From contig JAGMUV010000021.1 in NCBI GenBank assembly GCA_020744425.1, positions 806,001 through 870,000 on the forward strand: a stretch of DNA of 64,000 nucleotides, read 5' to 3'. Shown here in pieces: positions 56,152-64,000 of this stretch. Position 1 is the stretch's first letter. Each line of letters starts with the position of its first letter. The notes below the pieces were generated by a model. The model saw only the letters and a list, made by a program, of their open reading frames with translations, did not search any database and was not told the DNA's origin. Origin of the DNA: Dactylonectria macrodidyma. Lineage: Eukaryota > Ascomycota > Sordariomycetes > Hypocreales > Nectriaceae. A program made the translations under genes and the position numbers.

Positions 56152-56612
56152 TGTTGGATTGACCCCTCGGGTGCTAGACTAGGGCCCGGCTAGAAACAAC
56201 CTCTGATACATCAATATCCTGTCTTAGTGTTAGATTGTGGCTGGGTAATGCATCAAGGAGGTTATTCAGGTATCAGAATACCGCGATATCTGCATCTATG
56301 ACTCAAGATGATGATAAAACCCCGCTCTTGAGGAAAATGGAGATGAGAGAAAACGAGAACAAGAACAACAAGAACAATCAAACATATCATCAAGAATTGA
56401 TCTACATTTATCTGACTATCCCTAATCTTTACTAAAGACACACCGCGTATCCAACACTTAGTCATAGGGTGTGAGATTGGCCAAGAAACCCCTCATAGAA
56501 AAAGAGGGGGCCGGAGGCATCCTAGATCATACACACATCAATACAATCATCTTTGGGCTCCACTGGATTAGTCCCTATCATCCTGATGATCCTAGCCGTA
56601 TTGGATCCAACA
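56152..56612 (+). mobile_element. LTR-like unit, family B (copy 3, full length)
   Basis: The unit starts TGTTGGATTGACCCCTCGGG and ends TTGGATCCAACA, with TGTTGGAT/ATCCAACA inverted termini. It stands 79 bp before the ATG of the plus-strand gag, the position expected for a 5' LTR. Truncated relatives are at 26835-27046 and 28000-28205. The 461-bp copy includes about 250 bp absent from those two. Confidence 0.75.
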
Positions 56613-56691
56613 ATTAACAGTCGAAATTGCGTGAAGACGCCCTTTGCGCTACGATCCGTACGGTTTTGAAGCCACTATCACGAAGATCGCG

Positions 56692-57981
56692 ATGTCAGAC
56701 GAAATTGCCTCATCTGATCAGAAGGTCTTTCTTAGGACCTTTGAAGATTGGGCAGATTGGGACAGAACCTTTAAGACAAAAGCAAATTCGGCCAAGATCT
56801 GGAACCTTATCAACCCAGATAGCTCTGACCAGCCGTTGGAAGAGCCGGTCAGACCGACCTTCAGCACCTATTTCCGAAGAATCCCTCCACAGCAGATCGA
56901 GCCCGAACGACCCCGGCAGACCCGTGGGTCCGGAAGTCAGGGGTCTAGTCAGACCCTCATCCCGACCTATACCCTCGAAACGACCGATCCGTCCCAACGG
57001 GCCCGATCTTTTACAGATCTGACTGCTGAAAACAGAGCTGCCTATCAGTCTGACCGTAAAGACTACGAACAGGACTATAGACAGTTCGAACAGCAACACC
57101 GTTGGATCGATAAGATGAAGGATTGGGTCATGGATACAGTTGCAAAGAGCCTAGCTGCTAGTGCCTGCGATCCTGAACAGGATCTAAGGAACTGGTATAT
57201 CAACCTGCGAGACAGCGTTGGGGCTACAACAACTGAGCAGCAACATGAGGCTCTAGCCAGATATCAGAAGATCCTGTCTGCAGTCCCTAGAGCTGCAAAG
57301 GACTTCCCTAGCTGGCTTACAGACTGGGAGCAAGCAACCCACCAAGCCCAGACTAGAGGGATCGGCGGCCTAGACAACCCGAACGTGTGGTTCAACAACC
57401 TATGTGATGCTATTGAACCAGTCCTCGGAAACTGGGTCTCAAATTTTCAAGGGATCTATCAGGATAAGCTAGAGGATAAGACCCTCGCTATCCTGACTGT
57501 GGCCAAGAACCTACGCACAGAGGTTAGCCGCAGAGGCTTACAACAGCTGGCTAGAACCCCCGCGCCCCGAGTCAAAAGAGGAGCCTTTGGACCGACCTAC
57601 GGCCAGGACCCGGATCCGGCTGATCAACTAGATCAGGAACAGGATCCAGACCAGGAAGGTCAAAAGCCGGCCGGATCCCCCGGGCCCTCCCGGCCGAGAC
57701 GGACTTCTAGGAAACGCAAGTCCGATCAACCGGTCCCTCAGTCAAAGAAGCCGAAGTCTGAGGGACCCCGAGACCAAGGAAACAGCGGGCCTAGCTGTGA
57801 GGCCTGTGGTGGTGGCCACAGCCTAGCCCGCTGCTACTATGTCTTTCCTTCGAAGGCACCCTCGTGGTTCAAGCCGAATCCAACGATGAGGGATGCAGTC
57901 AGCTATCGCATTTCCTGTCAACCTCTAAAGGATAAGGTCAACGCCCTCAAAAGGTCAGCCGGACCGGCCGAGTCAGATTGA
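56692..57981 (+). CDS. Intact copia-type gag polyprotein with zinc knuckle, no pol
   Basis: Single frame of 429 aa from MSDEIASSDQKVFLRTFEDW. The gag core contains AKIWNLINPDSSDQPLEEPV, RWIDKMKDWVMDTVAKSLAA, LRNWYINLRDSVGATTTEQQ and FPSWLTDWEQATHQAQTRGI. A basic, Arg/Lys-rich region leads to a CCHC zinc knuckle (CEACGGGHSLARCYYVF). No protease, integrase or reverse transcriptase follows, and no 3' LTR of family B is present within 6 kb. Either the pol region was lost or this is a non-autonomous gag-only element. Despite its location in mutated DNA, the frame carries no stops. Confidence 0.8.
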   Translation: MSDEIASSDQKVFLRTFEDWADWDRTFKTKANSAKIWNLINPDSSDQPLEEPVRPTFSTYFRRIPPQQIEPERPRQTRGSGSQGSSQTLIPTYTLETTDPSQRARSFTDLTAENRAAYQSDRKDYEQDYRQFEQQHRWIDKMKDWVMDTVAKSLAASACDPEQDLRNWYINLRDSVGATTTEQQHEALARYQKILSAVPRAAKDFPSWLTDWEQATHQAQTRGIGGLDNPNVWFNNLCDAIEPVLGNWVSNFQGIYQDKLEDKTLAILTVAKNLRTEVSRRGLQQLARTPAPRVKRGAFGPTYGQDPDPADQLDQEQDPDQEGQKPAGSPGPSRPRRTSRKRKSDQPVPQSKKPKSEGPRDQGNSGPSCEACGGGHSLARCYYVFPSKAPSWFKPNPTMRDAVSYRISCQPLKDKVNALKRSAGPAESD

Positions 57982-58415
57982 CTAGGCCGGGGCATAGGCC
58001 GCTGTTCTAACCTGATAACCGCAGTCATGGCCGCTTTTCCTATTGCCCGCTATCCCTTATTTTTGTTGACTGGAAGGAGGAACCGGTGTGGGGCAGCCAC
58101 ATCGCAGCCTCGTACAGAGGAGGCTGTGTTACGCGTGATAGATATTGCTGCCGGATGGGGAAGGAATTGGCGAGACGTACTTCTTAATTGAAACGCAGAG
58201 GATTTTCCTATGTTAGAACGTTCTGTATTTAGTCTCAGTTTCTTGACTGTGAGTTAAGAAGATCTTTTCCTTCTCAAGCTTCTCAATACACTTTGCAGCT
58301 GGCACCTTAACGACCCAACCTACCCTAGAGCTGCTTCCTCGTTACTATAGAAACTGTATTCTGGAGTTTCTACACTTAGATTCACCTACCCTATACTAAA
58401 AAGAATATTTGCGTG
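57982..58415. other. Sequence downstream of gag, no pol frame
   Basis: No conserved retroelement domain found. This segment separates the gag gene from the family-A LTR-like unit. Confidence 0.5.
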
Positions 58416-58672
58416 TGTTGCAGGGATCACACACTCGTTATGTCACTCGTTGTGACACGTTGGGTACAGGATACAAGAGTCTTTGGAAGCGTGCAGAATA
58501 GCTAGAGGATGTAGGAGAGTTATCGCCCTTAAATACAGTGTGTGCCTTCCCAACGGTCCCCCTGGAGACCTCATTCCTTCCGTCAGTCGGTTGCTAGGGC
58601 CGGCTTGTTAGGAACGTGATGTCTTGTATCGCGACATGCATCACATTCCGTTATGACTTCCTAGTAGCAACA
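58416..58672 (-). mobile_element. Solo LTR-like unit, family A (copy 2, fuller)
   Basis: Reverse-orientation counterpart of 3696-3900, 257 bp, with TGTTG...CAACA ends and the same blocks (ATCACACACTCG, TACAGGATACAAGAGTCTT, TTAAATACAGTGTG, CGGTTGCTAGGGCCGGCTTG). It carries about 50 bp near its end that copy 1 lacks. No flanking target duplication was found. Confidence 0.7.
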
Positions 58673-59099
58673 ACTCATTCTAGTTAAGAATACAGTCATT
58701 GTCTCTCTGGGAGCTCTCGCCTTGTATCAATTCCACCACGCTCTGAGATATATTGCCAAGTTGTTGTTTGCGGTCGAGAAAGTGCATGATGCTAAACCTT
58801 GGCCACGTCTTCTCCGCCAATGTGGTAGATTACGTCCCCACCCAAGGCGCAGATTAAGGCAAATCCAGTCCACTCGAAAGCTATTTATCTCTTAATTATT
58901 TTCGTCTACTTTCCCTTTCCCATGCCGTATAATTTTTATTGAAGACGGGAGTCCTGGAGGCAGCCAGGGAGGTATGGGGAGCGACAGGCCGTAAGTGGGG
59001 CTATTCTGTTCAGACTAATAGTGTTGACTACAGTTTGCACTGTAGTTTAGTTTGACCGTGACGGACAGACCAATAGTGCAGTATGCGAATCTCAGGCAA
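58673..59099. other. Intergenic, no gene seen
   Basis: Nothing supported in this stretch. Confidence 0.5.
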
Positions 59100-59161
59100 A
59101 CTGGTAGTTCAGTCTGGCCAAGTCAAATGGACCGGTAGTTTAGTTTAGCCAAGTCAAACGG
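59100..59161 (+). repeat. Two tandem 31-bp units
   Basis: Units 59100-59130 and 59131-59161 share ACYGGTAGTT, AGTYTRGCCAAGTCAAA and end in YGG. They end two bases before the stop codon of the methyltransferase gene. Confidence 0.7.
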
Positions 59162-59162
59162 A

Positions 59163-60354
59163 CTAAATGAGCAGTTTGAGGCTTTCACACGCACTGGTTA
59201 CACTATTAGGAGCCCTGTCGTCTATGTTCACGTTGCTCCACTCTCTAAGCTCCTTAAATCTTTTCTCCTTGGGCCAGCGATTTGTCGGCCATTTAAATGG
59301 TGTTTTTTTGACATGAACGAATCCAACCTCGGCCATAAGGTGTTTGAGTCGATCGGTTTCTATGAGAGGAGTTCTGTGCTCTTGGGCCGCTTTGGCTAGA
59401 AAACACACCATTTCCGAAGAGCATGATCTTTGGTAAGAGTGTTGTCGTCTGATTGCATAAATATATCGATGTCCTGGAGCTCAGCGTAGCCACCCGGCGT
59501 AAGATTTCTAGTCAAATTAGGGGTTGCCAATTCATTCACCAAACCATAAAACAACGCACTCAAAAGTCTTACGTAAATACTTTGGCCAGTTCTTGCTGTG
59601 AATATAGTCAAAAGGCTGAGAATAAGTCCAGTCCTCGTCGATGTCGTCGATCTCGAACTTTAGATTCGGGGGCACGCTGCTCGAGTTTGAGTCGTCATCC
59701 GTCTTTCACGTGGGAACCCATCTCATACAATTCCGGCTGGGTAGGAGACAGATCGACCCCTATCACCTACGCAGGTTGTTAGCTTTGGTCGCTCTGTGCT
59801 CTGAGATACTTCCTCTCACCTCAGTCTCGGGATGTCCGTCAGCAAAGTCGATCGCCCAAATGCCTGTACCGGTACCCAGGTCGAGAACCCAGTCGGTCTT
59901 GAATTCGGGAAGGTTCGGCGGGGAGAGACCAAGCTTGTTGTCAAAAGTTAGGAGGAACAGATTGTGCTGCAAGTCTGAAAAGATCAAGTGTAAGAATTTT
60001 GGACAGTGGAGGAGCGTTCTATATTGCCTAGTCTGTTGTTCTCTGTTTCGTCATTGGGCATATATGTATTCTACAGCAGGTAAAGGCTGTGAGTGCCAGA
60101 AATCTCATAAGAGACTAACGCATAGCAACCTACTTCCGTCCTTGTATGCGTAGTATGTTCTCCCGTTTTCGAACCGATAATTGAGAATGGAGCTGGCCAC
60201 CCTAGCAGTTGATGACGTATTGTCCTATGTCGTTGGTTTGTATTAGCGATTGTGTTCTTTCACAGCACGTCAAGGTAGGCAAGATGCCATCCATACATAC
60301 ATCTCCAACAGCTGAGTCTCGATCGTCGTCAACCTCGATTAAGGGCCAGCTCAT
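59163..60354 (-). pseudogene. LaeA-like SAM-dependent methyltransferase, probably frameshifted
   Basis: Several exons on the minus strand encode MSWPLIEVDDDRDSAVGD, then SSILNYRFENGRTYYAYKDG, MPNDETENNR and LQHNLFLLTFDNKLGLSPPN. SAM motif I is WVLDLGTGTGIWAIDFADGH. PPNLKFEIDDIDEDWTYSQP, FDYIHSKNWPKNLTPGGYAE, LQDIDIFMQSDDNTLTKDHA and LAKAAQEHRTPLIETDRLKH follow. Most junctions splice cleanly, but LRKWC to LAKAAQEH near 59405 needs a one-base shift, and the first junction (after SAVGD) has no in-phase sites. LaeA-type proteins regulate secondary metabolism in the nucleus; this relative is more likely a broader LaeA-like enzyme and may be inactive. Confidence 0.65.
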
Positions 60355-61364
60355 GTTCGTATCGTACAGAGTCGTGGAGAAGAGGTTGTACATCAACGTG
60401 TATGACAGGGTCTGCACCGGGTGTGGCCATTTCGCCAAGCGTGAAACAGTTTCAGGTGCGTGCTTAGATCCTTCGTCGCTAAGTGGGTGTTGAGGTTGGA
60501 CGAGAGATTTGCCCTGGGTTTTGTCCTTCAAGGATGGAGGGGCGGTTTGGATTTAATACCACGGCCCGCCCCCCAACCCTTATTTGTCACCCGAAGGAGC
60601 CAATGATGCTTCATTGAGGTGTGGCGGCGTTGCTGTCTCTCATCAGAAGAATGTGCTCCACCAACAGTCTCACCAGGATCGCGTCTCCCAGCCAATCAAA
60701 TGTTCTGTTTCTATGGAGACTGCGGCGTTCCGATCTATGCTGAATTTGGTTGATATCAAGAGAGAGGTGGGATTGGAAGACAAAGCTATGCAATAAGATG
60801 ATGGTGATTTTACGGCTGGTTGTGATAGCTTCTAGCAGCGGCGACTTGATCACTCAACGCTGGGGTGTGTGTCGCATATCAAGCCCTGGCCCCACTAGAG
60901 CAGCCGCCTGCAAGGCAGCTGCTACTGCCTAAACAGGCAACACTTTCATTTGTGTATAAAGAGCTGCACGACTCAGTGCATCTGTCATTGAGTTCTTGCT
61001 CCTTAGATAATTCTCATCAATTTACTGGTGCCATCTCTGATCCCTGTGGAGCCAATTGTCTGATACACATCCTAGACCTCGTATCGCAACTGAAGGAAGA
61101 GGAAGAGGAAGAGGCCGGCAACGCCAAGAACGTTCAAGCTAGCTCAGATTTCGAGCACAACAAATGGCCGGGAGCCAAAGAAGATTCTCTACATGAGTCA
61201 CGCACTCACTCTCGACCCACAGAACAAAGCCTGAAATGATTAGGGCGAGAATTATCAGGTGATGTGGGTTCTGGGGAGAGTCTAAGCGATCTGTAGTCCG
61301 TTTTCAGGTATTGGCCATCCTCTGAGAAGATTAGGTTTGTAAAGATTCGATTAGTTTCGAGCGT
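60355..61364. other. Spacer between methyltransferase and WD40 gene
   Basis: A 124-codon forward frame at 60865-61239 contains an acidic run (LKEEEEEEAGNAKN) but has no recognised domain. Not called as a gene. Confidence 0.4.
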
Positions 61365-64000
61365 CTACTGGTTCGCGCCCGTGGCCGTATCCCAGAGCCG
61401 GACGGTGTAGTCGGTCGAAGCCGACGCGAGTGTCTTGCCGTCCGGCGAGAAGGCGACAGCGCTAACGGAACTGCTATGCCCCTTGAGTGTCCGAAGGTGT
61501 GTGCCCGTGGTCGCATCCCAGAGCCGGACGGTGCGGTCGAGTGAAGCCGACGCGAGTATCTTGCTGTCAGGCGAGAAAGCGACGGCCCAGACGGGATCGG
61601 TATGCCCCTTGAGCGTCTGCTGATGCGCGCCCGTGGCCGCATCCCGGACCTGGACGGCGCCATCGATCGAAGCCGACGCGAGTGTCTTGCCGTCCGGCGA
61701 GAAAGCGACGGCGCTAACAGGATCGGTATGCCCCTCGAGCGTCTGTTGATGTGCGCCCGTGGCCGCATCCCAGAGCCAGACGGTGCCATCGATTGAAGCC
61801 GACGCGAGTATCTTGCTGTTAGGCGAAAAGGCGACAGCGCTGACGGAACTGCTATGCCCCTTGAGCGTCTGTTGATGCGCGCCCGTGGCCGCGTCCCAGA
61901 ACCGGACGGTGCGGTCGTTCGAAGCCGACGCGAGTATCTTGCTGTTAGGCGAAAAGGCGACGGCGCTGACGGAACTACTATGCCCCTTGAGTGTCTGTTG
62001 ATGCGCGCCCGTAGCCGCATCCCAGACCCGGACGGTATAGTCAGTCGAAGCCGACGCAAGTATCTTGTCGTCCGGCGAAAAGGAGACGGCTATAACGGAA
62101 CTGCTATGGCCCTTGAGCGTCCGAAGGTTCGCGCCCGTGGCCGCATCCCAGATCCGGACGGTGTGGTCAGTCGAAGCCGATGCGAGTATCTTACTGTCTG
62201 GAGAAAAGGCGACCGCGTTAACGGGATCGGTATACGCGCTGAGCGTCTGCTGGAGCGCGCCTGCGGCCGCATCCCAGATCCGGACGGTGTAGTCGGTCGA
62301 AGCTGACGCGAGTATCTTGCCGTCCGGCGAGAAGGCGATAGCGCTGACGGAACTGCTATGCCCCTTGAGCGTCTGCTGGAGCTCGCCCGTGGCCGCATTC
62401 CAGAGCCGGACGGTGTGGTCAGTCGAAGCTGACGCGAGTATCTTGCCGTCCGGCGAGAAAGCGACGGCGCTAACGGGATCGGTATGCCCCTTGAGCGTCT
62501 GCTGATGCGCGCCTGCGGCCGCATCCCAGAGCCGGACGGTGTAGTCAGTCGAAGCCGACGCGAGTGTCTTGCCGTCCGGCGAGAAGGCGACGGCGCTAAC
62601 GGAACTGCTATGCCCCTCGAGTGTCCGAAGGTGTGTGCCCGTGGTCGCATCCCAGAGCCGGACGGTGCGGTCAAGTGAAGCCGACGCAAGTATCTTGCCG
62701 TCCGGCGAGAAAGCGACGGCCCAGACGGGATCGGTATGCCCCTTGAGCGTCTCCAGGTGCGCGCCCGTGGCCGCATCCCAGATCCGGATGGTGTAGTCAG
62801 TCGAAGCCGACGCGAGTATCTTGCCGTCCGGCGAGAAAGCGATGGCGCTGACGGAACTGCTATGTCCCTTGAGTGTCTGCTGGAGCGCGCCTGCGGCCGC
62901 ATCCCAGATCCGGACGGTGTAGTCAGTCGAAGCTGACGCGAGTATTTTGCCGTCCGGCGAGAAGGCGATAGCGCTAACGGAACTGCTATGCCCCTTGAGC
63001 GTCTCTAGGTGCGCGCCAGTGGCCACATCCCAGATCCGGACGGTGTAGTCGTTCGAAGCCGACGCGAGTATCTTGCCGTCCGGCGAGAGGGCGACAGCGT
63101 TGACAGGATCAGTATACCCTTCGCGCGTCTGCAAGTGCACACCTGTGGCCGCATCCCAGAACCGGATGGTGTAATCAGTCGAAACCGACCCAAGTCCTTT
63201 GCCGTCCGGTGAGAAGGCGACAGCGATAATGGGATCGGTATGCCCCTTGAGTGTCCGCATGTGCGCGCCCGTGGCCGCATCCCAGAGCTGGACGGTGTGG
63301 TCAGTTGAAACTGATGCGAGTGTCTTGCCATCAGGTGAGAAAGCGACGGCGTTAACAGGATTAGTATGCCCCTCGAGCGTATGCTGGAGCGCGCCTGCGG
63401 CCGCATCCCAGATCCGGACGGTGTGGTCGGTCGAAGCTGACGCGAGTATCTTGCCGTCCGGCGAGAAGGCGATAGCGCTGACGGAACTGCTATGCCCCTT
63501 GAGCGTCTGCTGGAGCTCGCCCGTGGCCGCATTCCAGAGCCGGACGGTGTGGTCGGTCGAAGCTGACGCGAGTATCTTGCCGTCCGGCGAGAAGGCGATA
63601 GCGCTGACGGAACTGCTATGCCCCTTGAGTGTCCGCATGTGCGCGCCCGTGGCCGCATCCCAGAACCGGACGGTGCGGTCGAGCGAAGCCGACGCGAGTA
63701 TCTTGCCGTTCGGCGAGAAAGTGACGGCGCTAACGGGATCGGTATGCCCCTTGCGCGTCTCCAGATGTGCGCCCGTGGCCGCATCCCAGAGCCGGATGGT
63801 GCCATCGGTCGAAGCCGACGCGAGTATCTTGCCGTCCGGCGAAAAGGCGACGGCGCTGACAGAACTGCTATGCCCTTCGAGAGTCTGCTGGAGCGCGCCC
63901 GTGGCCGCATCCCAGAACCGGACGGTGCAATCGGTCGAAGCCGCCGCGGCTGTCATGCCGTCCGGCGAGAAGGCGATGGCGCTGATGGAACTGCTATGCT
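61365..64000 (-). CDS. C-terminal WD40 array of an NLR/STAND-type protein (HET-E-like), 5' part outside window
   Basis: A minus-strand frame stays open from the window edge to a stop at 61365-61367, about 878 codons. It consists of 21 consecutive 42-residue repeats (126 bp each), the first entered at the edge and the last slightly short. The consensus is SSSVSAVAFSPDGKILASAS followed by xDxTVRLWDAATGxxxxTLxGH. Repeats alternate between SSSV and TDPV starts and vary at the residue after Asp (Y, H, R, G, C) and at the residues after ATG. Near-identical WD repeats of this kind are typical of fungal HET-E/HET-D/HNWD proteins (effector domain, NACHT, WD40), which act in allorecognition. The NACHT and effector domains must lie beyond the right edge. 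No stop interrupts the array. Confidence 0.85.
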   Translation of the reverse strand, partial: HSSSISAIAFSPDGMTAAAASTDCTVRFWDAATGALQQTLEGHSSSVSAVAFSPDGKILASASTDGTIRLWDAATGAHLETRKGHTDPVSAVTFSPNGKILASASLDRTVRFWDAATGAHMRTLKGHSSSVSAIAFSPDGKILASASTDHTVRLWNAATGELQQTLKGHSSSVSAIAFSPDGKILASASTDHTVRIWDAAAGALQHTLEGHTNPVNAVAFSPDGKTLASVSTDHTVQLWDAATGAHMRTLKGHTDPIIAVAFSPDGKGLGSVSTDYTIRFWDAATGVHLQTREGYTDPVNAVALSPDGKILASASNDYTVRIWDVATGAHLETLKGHSSSVSAIAFSPDGKILASASTDYTVRIWDAAAGALQQTLKGHSSSVSAIAFSPDGKILASASTDYTIRIWDAATGAHLETLKGHTDPVWAVAFSPDGKILASASLDRTVRLWDATTGTHLRTLEGHSSSVSAVAFSPDGKTLASASTDYTVRLWDAAAGAHQQTLKGHTDPVSAVAFSPDGKILASASTDHTVRLWNAATGELQQTLKGHSSSVSAIAFSPDGKILASASTDYTVRIWDAAAGALQQTLSAYTDPVNAVAFSPDSKILASASTDHTVRIWDAATGANLRTLKGHSSSVIAVSFSPDDKILASASTDYTVRVWDAATGAHQQTLKGHSSSVSAVAFSPNSKILASASNDRTVRFWDAATGAHQQTLKGHSSSVSAVAFSPNSKILASASIDGTVWLWDAATGAHQQTLEGHTDPVSAVAFSPDGKTLASASIDGAVQVRDAATGAHQQTLKGHTDPVWAVAFSPDSKILASASLDRTVRLWDATTGTHLRTLKGHSSSVSAVAFSPDGKTLASASTDYTVRLWDTATGANQ

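Noticed and set aside
60865..61239. 124-codon forward frame with an acidic run
   Set aside because: No domain, no homolog recognised, poor start context; kept only as a note in the spacer.
61331..63910. Long alternative open frames on both strands across the WD40 region
   Set aside because: The repeat unit is 126 bp, a multiple of three, so any frame lacking a stop in one unit stays open through the array. Only one frame encodes WD40 motifs.

Overview
This window is nuclear DNA of a filamentous ascomycete, most likely a Sordariomycete. Genes carry short spliceosomal introns (about 50-75 bp, GT...AG). The families are typical of these fungi: CFEM/PTH11-type rhodopsin-domain receptors, a PDR-type ABC-G transporter beside a Zn2Cys6 regulator, a LaeA-like methyltransferase, an EasG/NmrA-type reductase, a GPI-anchored GH17 glucanase, and an NLR-type protein with near-identical WD40 repeats. 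The species cannot be named from sequence alone. The window reads as accessory, transposon-rich chromatin. Single genes or gene relics sit between long AT-rich gaps, and many relics have C-to-T or G-to-A type stop codons that fit repeat-induced point mutation (RIP).

Layout. 0-9 kb: a broken glycine-zipper gene tail, an intact alpha/beta hydrolase, a truncated LINE, an inverted-repeat structure around a solo LTR that abuts a broken second hydrolase, a rhodopsin-domain receptor, and a multispan membrane protein. 9-21 kb: gene-poor DNA with an EasG-like reductase, an alcohol dehydrogenase relic cut by a complete Fot1/pogo element (14989-16847), a dienelactone hydrolase with one frameshift, a PIF1/Helitron helicase scrap and a RIP-damaged SDR. 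21-25.3 kb: a GH17 glucanase gene interrupted by a complete piggyBac-like element (22598-24839) with perfect 36-bp inverted ends and an AT (not TTAA) duplication. 25-38 kb: LTR debris around a secreted SnoaL-like protein, an intact SDR, a second piggyBac scrap, a CFEM receptor and a possible LINE ORF1 relic. 38.9-46 kb: a GFA-family enzyme, a dead rhodopsin receptor, a dead GMC oxidoreductase and an intact NmrA-like protein. 47-53.7 kb: a divergent regulator/ABC-G transporter pair sharing a promoter that holds a palindrome containing TCCGCGGA, the yeast pleiotropic drug response element core. 54.7-58.7 kb: a retrotransposon nest with two divergent gag genes, one fused to an SDR fragment. 59-64 kb: a LaeA-like methyltransferase and the C-terminal part of a large NLR-type WD40 protein that runs off the right edge.

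How the genes may work together. The clearest functional unit is the regulator/transporter pair at 47-54 kb, which looks like a self-contained efflux module. The other intact genes are dispersed and do not form an obvious biosynthetic cluster. The most notable structures are the piggyBac insertion, the shared 27-bp palindromic promoter motif (three copies) and the 21-unit WD40 array.
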